NCBI GenBank assembly: GCA_900762005.1
Contig: CAAFEV010000259.1
Coordinates: forward strand, 1-19,491
Origin: an uncultured Oscillospiraceae bacterium
GTDB lineage: Bacteria; Bacillota; Clostridia; Oscillospirales; Oscillospiraceae
DNA length: 19,491 nt
Reading direction: 5' to 3'
Below, piece after piece: positions 1-6,184 of this stretch. The position numbers and the translations under genes are program-made. The notes under the pieces are model-generated. The model made no database searches. It was not told where the DNA came from and worked only from the letters and a program-made list of their open reading frames with translations. Position 1 is the first letter of the stretch; every line of letters starts with the position of its first letter.

Positions 1-21
1 ATAGGAAATAGTAAACAAGAA

Positions 22-160
22 GGGCGTGTTGCAAAATCAATTTTTTCGATAAAACGCTCTTGAAAAAGTTTAAAAAGGAGCTGAAAACTGCAATTATTTG
101 CGTTTTTCAGCTCGTTTTCATTTGGCTATTTTTCAGAAAAACCGATTCTGCAACAGCCCC
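22..160. repeat. Imperfect long inverted repeat, MITE-like
   Basis: The arms at 22-38 and 144-160 match at 14 of 17 positions when one is reverse-complemented. Both contain TTGCA, and the right arm ends CAACAGCCCC. The interior is AT-rich and holds a second hairpin (78-113). No open reading frame fits inside. A closely related GGGGCTG-(T/C)-TGCA motif recurs at the right edge of the window (19460-19491), so this may be a dispersed repeat. Its identity as a mobile element is inference; no target-site duplication was identified. Confidence 0.45.
67..113 (-). terminator. Terminator hairpin downstream of the PadR/HAAS/DUF4097 operon
   Basis: A 10-bp stem GAGCTGAAAA/TTTTCAGCTC (78-87 with 104-113) continues inward, after one mismatch, with TGCAA/TTGCG pairing around a TTAT loop. 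Read on the minus strand, the stem is followed by CCTTTTTAAAC, a usable U-tract. It lies about 70 bases past the stop of the last minus-strand gene (183). It could also act on plus-strand transcription entering from the left, where a shorter GTTTTC follows. Confidence 0.6.
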
Positions 161-182
161 TTGATTTTTGCTGGGTGCGGGG

Positions 183-1085
183 CTAATCGGCGGCGCGGAG
201 GATAACATCGCCGCTGGCGGAGTCGAATTCATAGTCGCCGCTGCCGTCGCCGCAGCGGAAGGTGTCGCCGCTGTAGTTACCCATAAAGCCCTCGACGTTG
301 AAGTCGCCGGAGGCGGCGTCGTGCTCGGCGCGGAAGCCCGCGTCCTTCGGCAGGGTAATGTCCGCATCGCCGCTGGCGGTATCGACCTCAATGCTGCGCG
401 GCGCAACATCGGTTACGACCTTTAAGTTGCCGCTGGCGGCTTCAAAGGAGATACTGCGCACGCTGCCGTTCAGCTTTGCCGTGCCGGAGGCGGCATCCAT
501 GTCAAAGCTGCCGACAGTGCAGCGTTCCATTGTGCAGCTTGCGCTTGCGCCGTCCACCTCAACGCGGTCAAAGCTGCAATCGGATGCGCGCAAATCGCCG
601 GAGGCGGTGTCATAAATCAAAGAATCCAATTCCATGCCGTTCAGCATGGTCGCGGCGGAGGCAACCTCGATTTTCATTTGCTGCACCGTTGCGGCGGGCA
701 GCTCTAATTCTAAGGTTTTGTCCGGGTGTTGAAAGGAAAAGCCGCTCTTTGCAAAACGGATGGTCAGAACGCCGTTCTCCAAACGCCAGCGCAGGCGGGA
801 GTCCTCGCCCTTTTCGCCGGTTTCGTGGATGGAAATTTCGTCGCCCTCGTGGGTAGAAACGCGGATTTCACCGCTGCTCCAGTACAGCTCCACGCGGCTG
901 ACCTCGCCGGTGGTTGTGACATTGCCGATGTGATAGGCCTCCTCATCGGCATATACATTTGCAAACGGCAGATTGAACGGCCAGCCCCAGTTGCCGCCGA
1001 AGAAAATCAAGCCCACCAACGCGGCAATCAAGACCAGTGCAATGACCCCGCAGACACAAATTTTGACAATCGCTTTACTTTTCAT
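183..1085 (-). CDS. DUF4097-family membrane-anchored beta-repeat protein
   Basis: This is a 300-residue protein with a hydrophobic helix at about residues 7-29 and then a long extracytoplasmic part. That part is built from short repeating beta units with the recurring signature (D/E)xASGD (for example TASGDLRAS, AASGNLKVV, TASGDADITL, AASGDFNVEG, SASGDVILRA). This pattern is typical of the DUF4097 (putative adhesin) family, which is often encoded with a PadR regulator and a HAAS/DUF1700 membrane protein, as here. The ATG at 1085 is preceded by AAAGGGAGAG, and the gene overlaps the stop of the upstream gene by 11 bases, so the two are translationally coupled. The biochemical role of the family is not established. 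Envelope sensing or a structural role is plausible. The family call is secure, the function is not. Confidence 0.85.
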   Translation of the reverse strand: MKSKAIVKICVCGVIALVLIAALVGLIFFGGNWGWPFNLPFANVYADEEAYHIGNVTTTGEVSRVELYWSSGEIRVSTHEGDEISIHETGEKGEDSRLRWRLENGVLTIRFAKSGFSFQHPDKTLELELPAATVQQMKIEVASAATMLNGMELDSLIYDTASGDLRASDCSFDRVEVDGASASCTMERCTVGSFDMDAASGTAKLNGSVRSISFEAASGNLKVVTDVAPRSIEVDTASGDADITLPKDAGFRAEHDAASGDFNVEGFMGNYSGDTFRCGDGSGDYEFDSASGDVILRAAD

Positions 1086-2127
1086 AGTTATTCTCTCCCT
1101 TTATTAAATCAAAGATACCGCCGATGACGCCGTTGAGCAGGGCTGCAATCGGGAACACCAGCCATGTATACATCCAAGAGCCATCGATTGTGACGGTGAG
1201 AGCGAGGAAGCCGACCAGCATGGCAAGCCACAAAAGACCGCCTGCTAGTTTTCTGCCGCCGCCGAAGCCCTTGACGGACAAAATCAGCCCGAGTACGATG
1301 TCATAAACCGCGCCGGCCGCCGGGAAAATCAGCCATGCGTAGTACCATGCGCCGTATTGTGCGGCAAACCCGAACAGACAGACGACGAACACCCAATAGA
1401 TGGGCACGCCGATGCGGTAGGCGAGGCTCTGCTTATAAAACGCCTTTTTCTTTTCCGGCTGTGCCGCATTGGCGGCAGGCGCGGCGGCGGGAACGGTGTT
1501 GGAAACGGCAGCGGGCGCATTGTCCGGCACAGCAGCCTCGGCGCGCGCGCTCGTGTGCGCCGCTGGTGCGGAGCAGGAGAAGACGACCAGTACGGTTGCA
1601 ACGGCGGCAAGCGCGAACATCAGACAGATGCCCAGCACATCGCCGAGCGCACCGCTCAGCAGCCCGTCAAAGAAAATGGTCGGAGTAACGCACAAAACGA
1701 AAATCCCGATGCCGATGGCGCGCAGATTTCTGCGGCGATCCTTATGTAAATCGCCGAGCAGCAGCAGTGTGGTTGCGACTGCCGCCATCCAGAACATCAT
1801 ACACACGCCGAGGGCCTCCCAGAATTCCCCGAACTGTCCGCAGAGAATGACCGGAATCACGCACAGGACATAGAGCGAAATCGCAACGGCGCGTCTGAAA
1901 TGGCCGAGCGGTGTCGGACGGCGCAGCGGTCCGACCAAGGGCTCCACATCACCGATGCCCTGCACAGCGGCGGCATATGCCGTCTGCTCGTCTTTTCCGT
2001 CGGCGATTTCATCGTCATAATGGTCTAACGTATTTTGCAGCAGCTCGTCGCGCAGCTCCAGCAGCCGCGCAGAAGGCTCCGCACGTTCAAAAAGATGATT
2101 GACATAGGCAATCAGTTGGTCACGCAT
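1075..2127 (-). CDS. HAAS/permease-prefix-type eight-helix membrane protein
   Basis: The protein has 350 residues. Residues 1-70 form a soluble alpha-helical domain (LRDELLQNTLDHYDDEIADG, then an AxxxxGD turn) that resembles the HAAS/DUF1700 or permease-prefix domains found next to PadR regulators. About eight transmembrane helices follow (near 80-97, 104-124, 137-153, 162-184, 239-256, 262-284, 296-313 and 318-340), split by an Ala/Pro-rich linker at 185-228. The two halves of each four-helix block resemble each other, which suggests internal duplication. I chose the ATG at 2127 (GGAG about 10 bases upstream). A GTG at 2136 is also in frame, but GGAG sits almost against it. The gene overlaps the padR stop (2120-2122) and the DUF4097 start. 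In such operons HAAS proteins are thought to pass a signal to the PadR regulator; that is inference here. Confidence 0.75.
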   Translation of the reverse strand: MRDQLIAYVNHLFERAEPSARLLELRDELLQNTLDHYDDEIADGKDEQTAYAAAVQGIGDVEPLVGPLRRPTPLGHFRRAVAISLYVLCVIPVILCGQFGEFWEALGVCMMFWMAAVATTLLLLGDLHKDRRRNLRAIGIGIFVLCVTPTIFFDGLLSGALGDVLGICLMFALAAVATVLVVFSCSAPAAHTSARAEAAVPDNAPAAVSNTVPAAAPAANAAQPEKKKAFYKQSLAYRIGVPIYWVFVVCLFGFAAQYGAWYYAWLIFPAAGAVYDIVLGLILSVKGFGGGRKLAGGLLWLAMLVGFLALTVTIDGSWMYTWLVFPIAALLNGVIGGIFDLIKGENNYEK

Positions 2128-2464
2128 TGGCTTCACGCTCCGTTTCTATCAGCTTATCAAAAATAATTCTTGCTTCCGCCCACGAGTCGGCTTGCTGCAA
2201 ATAGGCAACGCGCCCGTTATCGGTAATGCGGTAATACCGCCGCCGCGCACCGGTGCTCTCGCCGCCCCAATAGGACTCGATGCTGCCTGCCTCCTCCAAC
2301 CGCCGGAACGCGGTGTAGAGCGTGGCTTCCTTCAGTTCGTAGCGTTCGTCGGAAATGGCGCGGATTTTTTTGTTGATTTCGTACCCGTAGCTATCGTGGC
2401 GGTAGAGCTGGGCGAGAATGATGGTTTCCGTATGACCTCGGATGAGGTCGGCTGTGATGGACAT
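2120..2464 (-). CDS. PadR-family transcriptional regulator
   Basis: This 114-residue protein is the usual size of a PadR subfamily-2 repressor. It has the conserved winged-helix elements: an N-terminal helix (RGHTETIILAQL), YGYEI near residue 25, the recognition helix region ELKEATLYTAFRRLEEAG, and the wing GARRRYYRIT. A longer in-frame upstream reading exists. The ATG at 2464 is preferred because AAGGAGGTG lies 5-6 bases upstream and the promoter -10 lies only 25 bases away. It is the first gene of a three-gene operon with the HAAS-like and DUF4097 genes, which overlap head to tail. PadR proteins usually repress their own operon and are released by a ligand or a partner. The inverted repeat over its promoter fits autoregulation. 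Confidence 0.92.
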   Translation of the reverse strand: MSITADLIRGHTETIILAQLYRHDSYGYEINKKIRAISDERYELKEATLYTAFRRLEEAGSIESYWGGESTGARRRYYRITDNGRVAYLQQADSWAEARIIFDKLIETEREANA

Positions 2465-2488
2465 GAGCACACCTCCTTGGTAGCCCCA

Positions 2489-2517
2489 ACTATAGCACGA
2501 GATACCTCGCCTGTCAA
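2489..2517 (-). promoter_or_regulatory. Sigma-A promoter of the padR operon
   Basis: On the minus strand there is a consensus -35 TTGACA (2517-2512), a 17-base spacer and -10 TATAGT (2494-2489). The ribosome binding site and ATG of padR follow within 25 bases. This is close to the consensus, so unrepressed expression should be high, consistent with the need for a repressor. Confidence 0.85.
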
Positions 2518-2525
2518 GGTATATC
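2499..2525. promoter_or_regulatory. Candidate PadR operator (inverted repeat)
   Basis: Arms GAGATACCT (2499-2507) and AGGTATATC (2517-2525) form a dyad with 8 of 9 matching positions and a 9-base centre. The dyad covers the -35 box and most of the spacer of the padR promoter. Binding here would block RNA polymerase. Assignment to PadR rests on position and symmetry. Confidence 0.6.
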
Positions 2526-2610
2526 AAAAAAGTAAAAAATTTTCCGACGGCAAAAATGCTCAAAAACAGAAAATGCAACCACTGGTTGCGCAAATGCCAA
2601 CCGTCGATGC

Positions 2611-2639
2611 TTGTGGGGGCAGTAGGAGTATGCTATAAT
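2611..2639 (+). promoter_or_regulatory. Promoter of the XRE/zinc-ribbon gene pair
   Basis: The -35-like TTGTGG (2611-2616), a 17-base spacer and a perfect -10 TATAAT (2634-2639) preceded by TGC (an extended -10) lie 21 bases before the start codon of the XRE gene. The RBS AAAGGGGGTG at 2648-2655 follows. Confidence 0.75.
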
Positions 2640-2660
2640 TCTTTCAAAGGGGGTGAAACC

Positions 2661-3155
2661 ATGACCTTACAGGAAAAGCTCTATCAACTGCGCAAGCGCA
2701 ACGGGCTTTCGCAAGAGGAGCTGGCGGCGCAGCTCGAGGTTTCCAGACAAGCCGTGTCAAAATGGGAGCAGGGTGTTTCGCAGCCGGATTTGACGAAGCT
2801 GACGCAGCTTGCCGATATTTTTCATGTCAGCACGGATTCGCTGCTGCGAGAGGAGCTGCCGATAGAGTCTCTGCCACAGCCACAGGCGCGGACGCCGCCT
2901 GAGACGCCGCCACCGCCGAGCATTTTTTGCGGGTATTGCGGAAAAAGCAACGCAGCGGACAGTGTATTTTGCGGCTACTGCGGCGCGCCGTTTTTTGCGG
3001 CATCGGCAGTTGCCCGCAGTGTGCGCCGCGGGCAGGATATGATGGATTCCGCTGCTTACGCGAAAGAACAGCAAAACGCGCGCCTATGCCGCCCGTCAAA
3101 ATATCGGACGCTGTTGGCGCGTATAATTTCAAATAAAAAAGGAGAAAAACTATGA
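2661..3155 (+). CDS. XRE-family HTH regulator with C-terminal zinc ribbon
   Basis: The protein has 164 residues. The N-terminal 65 residues are a classic Cro/C1-type helix-turn-helix (LRKRNGLSQEELAAQLEVS, then RQAVSKWEQG and DLTKLTQLADIFHVSTDSLL). A Pro-rich linker leads to a zinc-ribbon-like segment with two CGYCG knuckles (around residues 91-114). The basic tail has no recognisable domain. I chose the ATG at 2661 because AAAGGGGGTG stands just before it; the longer upstream reading has no RBS. The stop overlaps the start of the next gene (ATGA at 3152-3155), so the two are translationally coupled. Both proteins carry a zinc ribbon, which suggests they work together, perhaps as a DNA-binding regulator and a membrane partner. 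Targets are unknown. Confidence 0.88.
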   Translation: MTLQEKLYQLRKRNGLSQEELAAQLEVSRQAVSKWEQGVSQPDLTKLTQLADIFHVSTDSLLREELPIESLPQPQARTPPETPPPPSIFCGYCGKSNAADSVFCGYCGAPFFAASAVARSVRRGQDMMDSAAYAKEQQNARLCRPSKYRTLLARIISNKKGEKL

Positions 3156-4048
3156 AGCATTGCAAGAACTGCGGCAATCCCATGCAGGACGATTTGCGCT
3201 TTTGCCAAAAGTGCGGCGCGGCAGACGACGAAGCCGCAATACCGAAGCAGGCGGAGCAGACCTCTGTGCCGTCAAACGAGAGCAAGCGACGGAAGAAACG
3301 GATGAAAATCTTAATCTTAATTGCGCTGATTGCGCTGGCGGCCATTGCGGCGGTCATTGCCGTTTGCATCGGCTCAAGCCAAAACAAGGCAACCGGCAAG
3401 AGCGGAAAGACCATTGCGTCCATAGGGAAGGAAGGAAAGACCGATGCGCCCGCAGAAACGGCGGAGACAACCGCGCAGCCGATACCTGCGGAGACATCCT
3501 ATACGCTGGAAAGCGGAATTTATACGGCGGGAATTGACATTCCTTGCGGATGGTGCAATGTGACGGCGGTCAGCGGCACCGGTAACCTTATCAGCTCCAA
3601 CTTGTTCAGCGGCGGCGTCAACGAAATGTTCGGCATCGACAACGGCTACGGCTTATACACGGATACCTTTAACGGCTTGAGCCTGCCGAGCGGAACGACG
3701 CTGTCCGTCAGCAGCACCTTGATTGTGCAGCTGGAATACACCCAAGTGGACAGCGGCTTTACGGGCAGAGCTTATTCGGAGGACGATGCAATTACCCTTA
3801 AAACAGGCAATTACATTGCCGGCGTGGATTTTGACGCGGGCGTTTATAAGCTTGTTGCCGTTTCGGGCACGGGCACGCTCAGCTCCTCAAACATCCTCAA
3901 CGGCGGCGTCAACGAGATGTTCGGCATCGACGACGGTCAGGGCTTATACACGCCGGTGTTTTATAACGCGGAGCTGCCGGAGGGCACCGAGTTGTCTGTC
4001 AGCGGCGGCGTGAGCGTAAAGCTGATTCGCGCCGACGAAAACGGATAA
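3152..4048 (+). CDS. Zinc-ribbon single-pass membrane protein with duplicated extracytoplasmic domain
   Basis: The protein has 298 residues. Residues 4-22 form a zinc ribbon of the CxxCG...CxxCG type (KHCKNCG and FCQKCG). A basic stretch (RRKKRMK) precedes one transmembrane helix at about 52-74, which puts the zinc ribbon in the cytoplasm. A Thr/Ala/Glu-rich linker (75-116) leads to two copies of a roughly 79-residue domain (about 117-195 and 214-292). They share the order SGxYTAGxDxxxG, VSGTGxLxSSN, the identical GGVNEMFGID, GLYT, LPxGTxLSVS. The RBS is AAAGGAGAA at 3139-3147. I do not recognise a named enzyme; it looks like a sensor or binding protein exposed outside the cell. It is the second gene of a coupled pair with the XRE regulator and is followed by a terminator. 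Confidence 0.85.
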   Translation: MKHCKNCGNPMQDDLRFCQKCGAADDEAAIPKQAEQTSVPSNESKRRKKRMKILILIALIALAAIAAVIAVCIGSSQNKATGKSGKTIASIGKEGKTDAPAETAETTAQPIPAETSYTLESGIYTAGIDIPCGWCNVTAVSGTGNLISSNLFSGGVNEMFGIDNGYGLYTDTFNGLSLPSGTTLSVSSTLIVQLEYTQVDSGFTGRAYSEDDAITLKTGNYIAGVDFDAGVYKLVAVSGTGTLSSSNILNGGVNEMFGIDDGQGLYTPVFYNAELPEGTELSVSGGVSVKLIRADENG

Positions 4049-4108
4049 ACAGCAGGGGCGGGCCAATGTAAACTATCGGAGAGTAGCCAGCCGTCGCTTA
4101 CATAGACA

Positions 4109-4145
4109 AAGCCGCGACAGAGAGAACGCTCTGCCGCGGCTTTTG
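4109..4145. terminator. Bidirectional terminator between the zinc-ribbon gene and glmS
   Basis: A 14-bp stem (AAGCCGCGACAGAG, 4109-4122, with 4129-4142) has a six-base loop and runs into TTTTG on the plus strand. The single A.C mismatch on the plus strand becomes a G.U pair on the minus strand, so it should also end glmS transcription. It stands between convergent genes ending at 4048 and 4159. Confidence 0.8.
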
Positions 4146-4158
4146 TGGCGATCTACCG

Positions 4159-6000
4159 TTATTCCACGGTGACGGATTTTGCCAGATTGCGGGGCTTATC
4201 GACGTCACAGCCGCGTGCCAGTGCGGTGTAATAAGAGAAAATTTGCAGCGGCACGACATTCAGACTGGCTTGGAGCAGCGGGTGCGTTTTCGGCACGAGA
4301 ATATAGCGGTCCACAGTCTTGGCAATCTCTTTCTCGCAGTCCTCCGTGGTTACGCCCAGAACATTCGCGCCGCGGGCCTTGACCTCCTTGACATTGGACA
4401 TGGTTTTGTCGAACAGGGGGGCAACGCTTGCAAGGGCGATGACCAGCGTGTTATCCTCAATCAGAGAGATGGGACCGTGCTTCAATTCGCCGGCGGCATA
4501 CGCCTCGGAGTGGATATAGGCAATTTCCTTGAGCTTCAGACTGCCCTCCAAGCAGGTTGCGCTGTCTATGTTTCGGCCGATGAAGAACACGTCGTGCCGG
4601 TCGCAGTAGATTTCCGACAGAGCTTCGATGTGGGAGAGATAGACCGGCGTGAGCATCTGCTCGAGCTGCTCGGGAAGCGCAAGCAGCGCGGCGTAAAGCG
4701 AATCATATTCCGTAGGACGCAGGGTTTCCAGCGTCTGTCCGATGTACATGGCGAGCAGATACAGCACGGAGAGCTGCGTGGAGTACGCCTTGGTGGTGGC
4801 AACTGCAATTTCGGGGCCTGCCCAGGTATAAATTACGTCGTCCGCCGCCTTGGAGATGGCACTGCCGACCACGTTGACGATGGCAAGTGTGCGTGCACCG
4901 AGGCTCTTTGCCGAGCGCAGGGCTGCCAGTGTGTCGGCGGTTTCGCCGGATTGACTGATGATTATCACGAGGGTATCATCGCCGAGCACCGGCTCGGAAT
5001 AGCGGAATTCCGAGGCGAGAATCGGCTCCACCGGAATGCGGCAGGTTTTTTCAATCAGGTATTTGCCGCAGCAGCCGACGTAATACGCCGAGCCGCAGGC
5101 GACAATGTAAATCCGCCGGATGCCGCGCAGATACTCCGGCGTGAGCGATAAGTCGTCCAGAACAACCCTGCCGTTGCGCATCCGCGGGTTGAGGGTGTTG
5201 CGCAGTGCCTTGGGCTGCTCGTGAATTTCCTTGAGCATAAAGTGCGAATAGCCGCCCTTTTCCGCCGCAGACAGCTCCCATGTAATTTCCTCGGGGATTT
5301 TTTCCACGCGCTCGCCGAGAGAATTGTAGAACACGGCGGAGTCCTTGGTGAAATCGATCATATCGCCGTCGTTCAGATAGACCACCCTGCGTGTGTATTT
5401 CAGAATAGCCGGAACGTCCGATGCGATGAAATTCTCGCCCTCGCCGAAGCCAAAAATCAGCGGACTGTCCTTTTTGATTGCCAGCATGGCACCCGGACGG
5501 TCAATGCAGAGAATGCCGAGGGCATAGCTGCCCTCCATCTCCTTATCGGCAAGGCGGGCGGCGCGCAGCAAATCGCCCTCTTTTTCATAATAGTATTCCA
5601 GAAGGTTTGCAGCGACCTCGGTATCGGTCTCGGAGACAAAGCACTTCCCCTGCCCGATAAGAAATTCGCGCAGCGCAAGGTAGTTTTCAATAATGCCGTT
5701 ATGTACGAGGCAGATTTTGCCGTTCGTGGAGCGGTGCGGATGGGAGTTTGCGTGAGAGGGAGCACCGTGCGTTGCCCAACGGGTGTGGCCGATGCCAATT
5801 TCGCCGGTCAGTCCCTTGCCGCCGTCAATCATCTCGCTCAGCGCGGCGAGTCTGCCCTCTGTTTTTGCCACGCGCAGGCAGTTGTCCGTCAGGACGCAAA
5901 TACCCGCCGAGTCATAGCCGCGATATTCGAGCTTGGAAAGTCCGTCAAGTAAAATCGGCGCAGCCTGCCGCGTCCCGATGTAGCCGACAATTCCACACAT
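4159..6000 (-). CDS. glmS: Glutamine--fructose-6-phosphate aminotransferase (isomerising)
   Basis: This cytoplasmic enzyme makes glucosamine-6-phosphate from fructose-6-phosphate and glutamine, the first committed step to UDP-GlcNAc for peptidoglycan. The protein has 613 residues, the usual length. It starts MCGIVGYIG, so Cys2 becomes the N-terminal nucleophile of the class II glutaminase domain (to about residue 220). GHTRWATHG (71-79) and HNGIIENY (100-107) are diagnostic. The two SIS isomerase domains follow, with ACGSAYYVG (301-309) and SQSGETADT (349-357). The C-terminus DxDxPRNLAKSVTVE is the invariant family ending. The RBS GGAGG lies 8 bases before the ATG. No glmS ribozyme can fit: the promoter -10 is only about 50 bases upstream. 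A dyad next to the RBS is the only visible control element. Confidence 0.98.
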   Translation of the reverse strand: MCGIVGYIGTRQAAPILLDGLSKLEYRGYDSAGICVLTDNCLRVAKTEGRLAALSEMIDGGKGLTGEIGIGHTRWATHGAPSHANSHPHRSTNGKICLVHNGIIENYLALREFLIGQGKCFVSETDTEVAANLLEYYYEKEGDLLRAARLADKEMEGSYALGILCIDRPGAMLAIKKDSPLIFGFGEGENFIASDVPAILKYTRRVVYLNDGDMIDFTKDSAVFYNSLGERVEKIPEEITWELSAAEKGGYSHFMLKEIHEQPKALRNTLNPRMRNGRVVLDDLSLTPEYLRGIRRIYIVACGSAYYVGCCGKYLIEKTCRIPVEPILASEFRYSEPVLGDDTLVIIISQSGETADTLAALRSAKSLGARTLAIVNVVGSAISKAADDVIYTWAGPEIAVATTKAYSTQLSVLYLLAMYIGQTLETLRPTEYDSLYAALLALPEQLEQMLTPVYLSHIEALSEIYCDRHDVFFIGRNIDSATCLEGSLKLKEIAYIHSEAYAAGELKHGPISLIEDNTLVIALASVAPLFDKTMSNVKEVKARGANVLGVTTEDCEKEIAKTVDRYILVPKTHPLLQASLNVVPLQIFSYYTALARGCDVDKPRNLAKSVTVE

Positions 6001-6009
6001 AAATAAAAC

Positions 6010-6050
6010 CTCCGTATGTTTGGTTGGAAACGAACCGATAACATACGGAG
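6010..6050 (-). promoter_or_regulatory. Dyad/hairpin in the glmS leader abutting the RBS
   Basis: A perfect 11-bp inverted repeat, CTCCGTATGTT (6010-6020) with AACATACGGAG (6040-6050), encloses 19 bases with a further GGTT/AACC pairing. It begins immediately after the -10 box, so the transcript should start inside the distal arm. The RNA would then carry at least a 7-bp stem at its 5' end, with the GGAGG ribosome binding site touching or entering the proximal arm. It could be a repressor site in DNA, a 5'-end stabilising hairpin, or a translation control element. Confidence 0.6.
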
Positions 6051-6079
6051 ATTATAGCGCAAAAATTTGTCAAAATCAA
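6051..6079 (-). promoter_or_regulatory. glmS promoter
   Basis: On the minus strand there is a -35 TTGATT (6079-6074), a 17-base spacer and a perfect -10 TATAAT (6056-6051). The expected start is near 6044-6046. A TTGACA at 6073-6068 is too close to the -10 to serve. Confidence 0.8.
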
Positions 6080-6184
6080 CTAAAAATTTGCTATTTTCTA
6101 TTTATCCGGAAAAATCAATCGAAAATGGATAATAATATGAGCTGTTACATTGCAATCAGGGCAACGGCTGTCACCGCAGCCGCA

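Noticed and set aside
2927..3136. Alternative frame at the 3' end of the XRE gene that stops neatly before the next RBS
   Set aside because: I considered a frameshift in the XRE tail. The current frame keeps both CGYCG knuckles and ends in a normal ATGA overlap, so no frameshift is needed. The tail has no known domain with which to decide, so some doubt remains.
4243..5151. Long open frame of about 300 codons on the plus strand opposite glmS
   Set aside because: It is fully antisense to a clearly identified, intact enzyme gene, has no ribosome binding site and its translation resembles no protein family. GC-rich codon use in glmS explains the lack of stops.
6080..6184. Possible terminator between the helicase stop and the glmS promoter
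   Set aside because: Only a 5-bp GGCTG/CAGCC stem without a U-tract is present. Nothing else is visible there, and read-through of the helicase transcript into glmS is possible.
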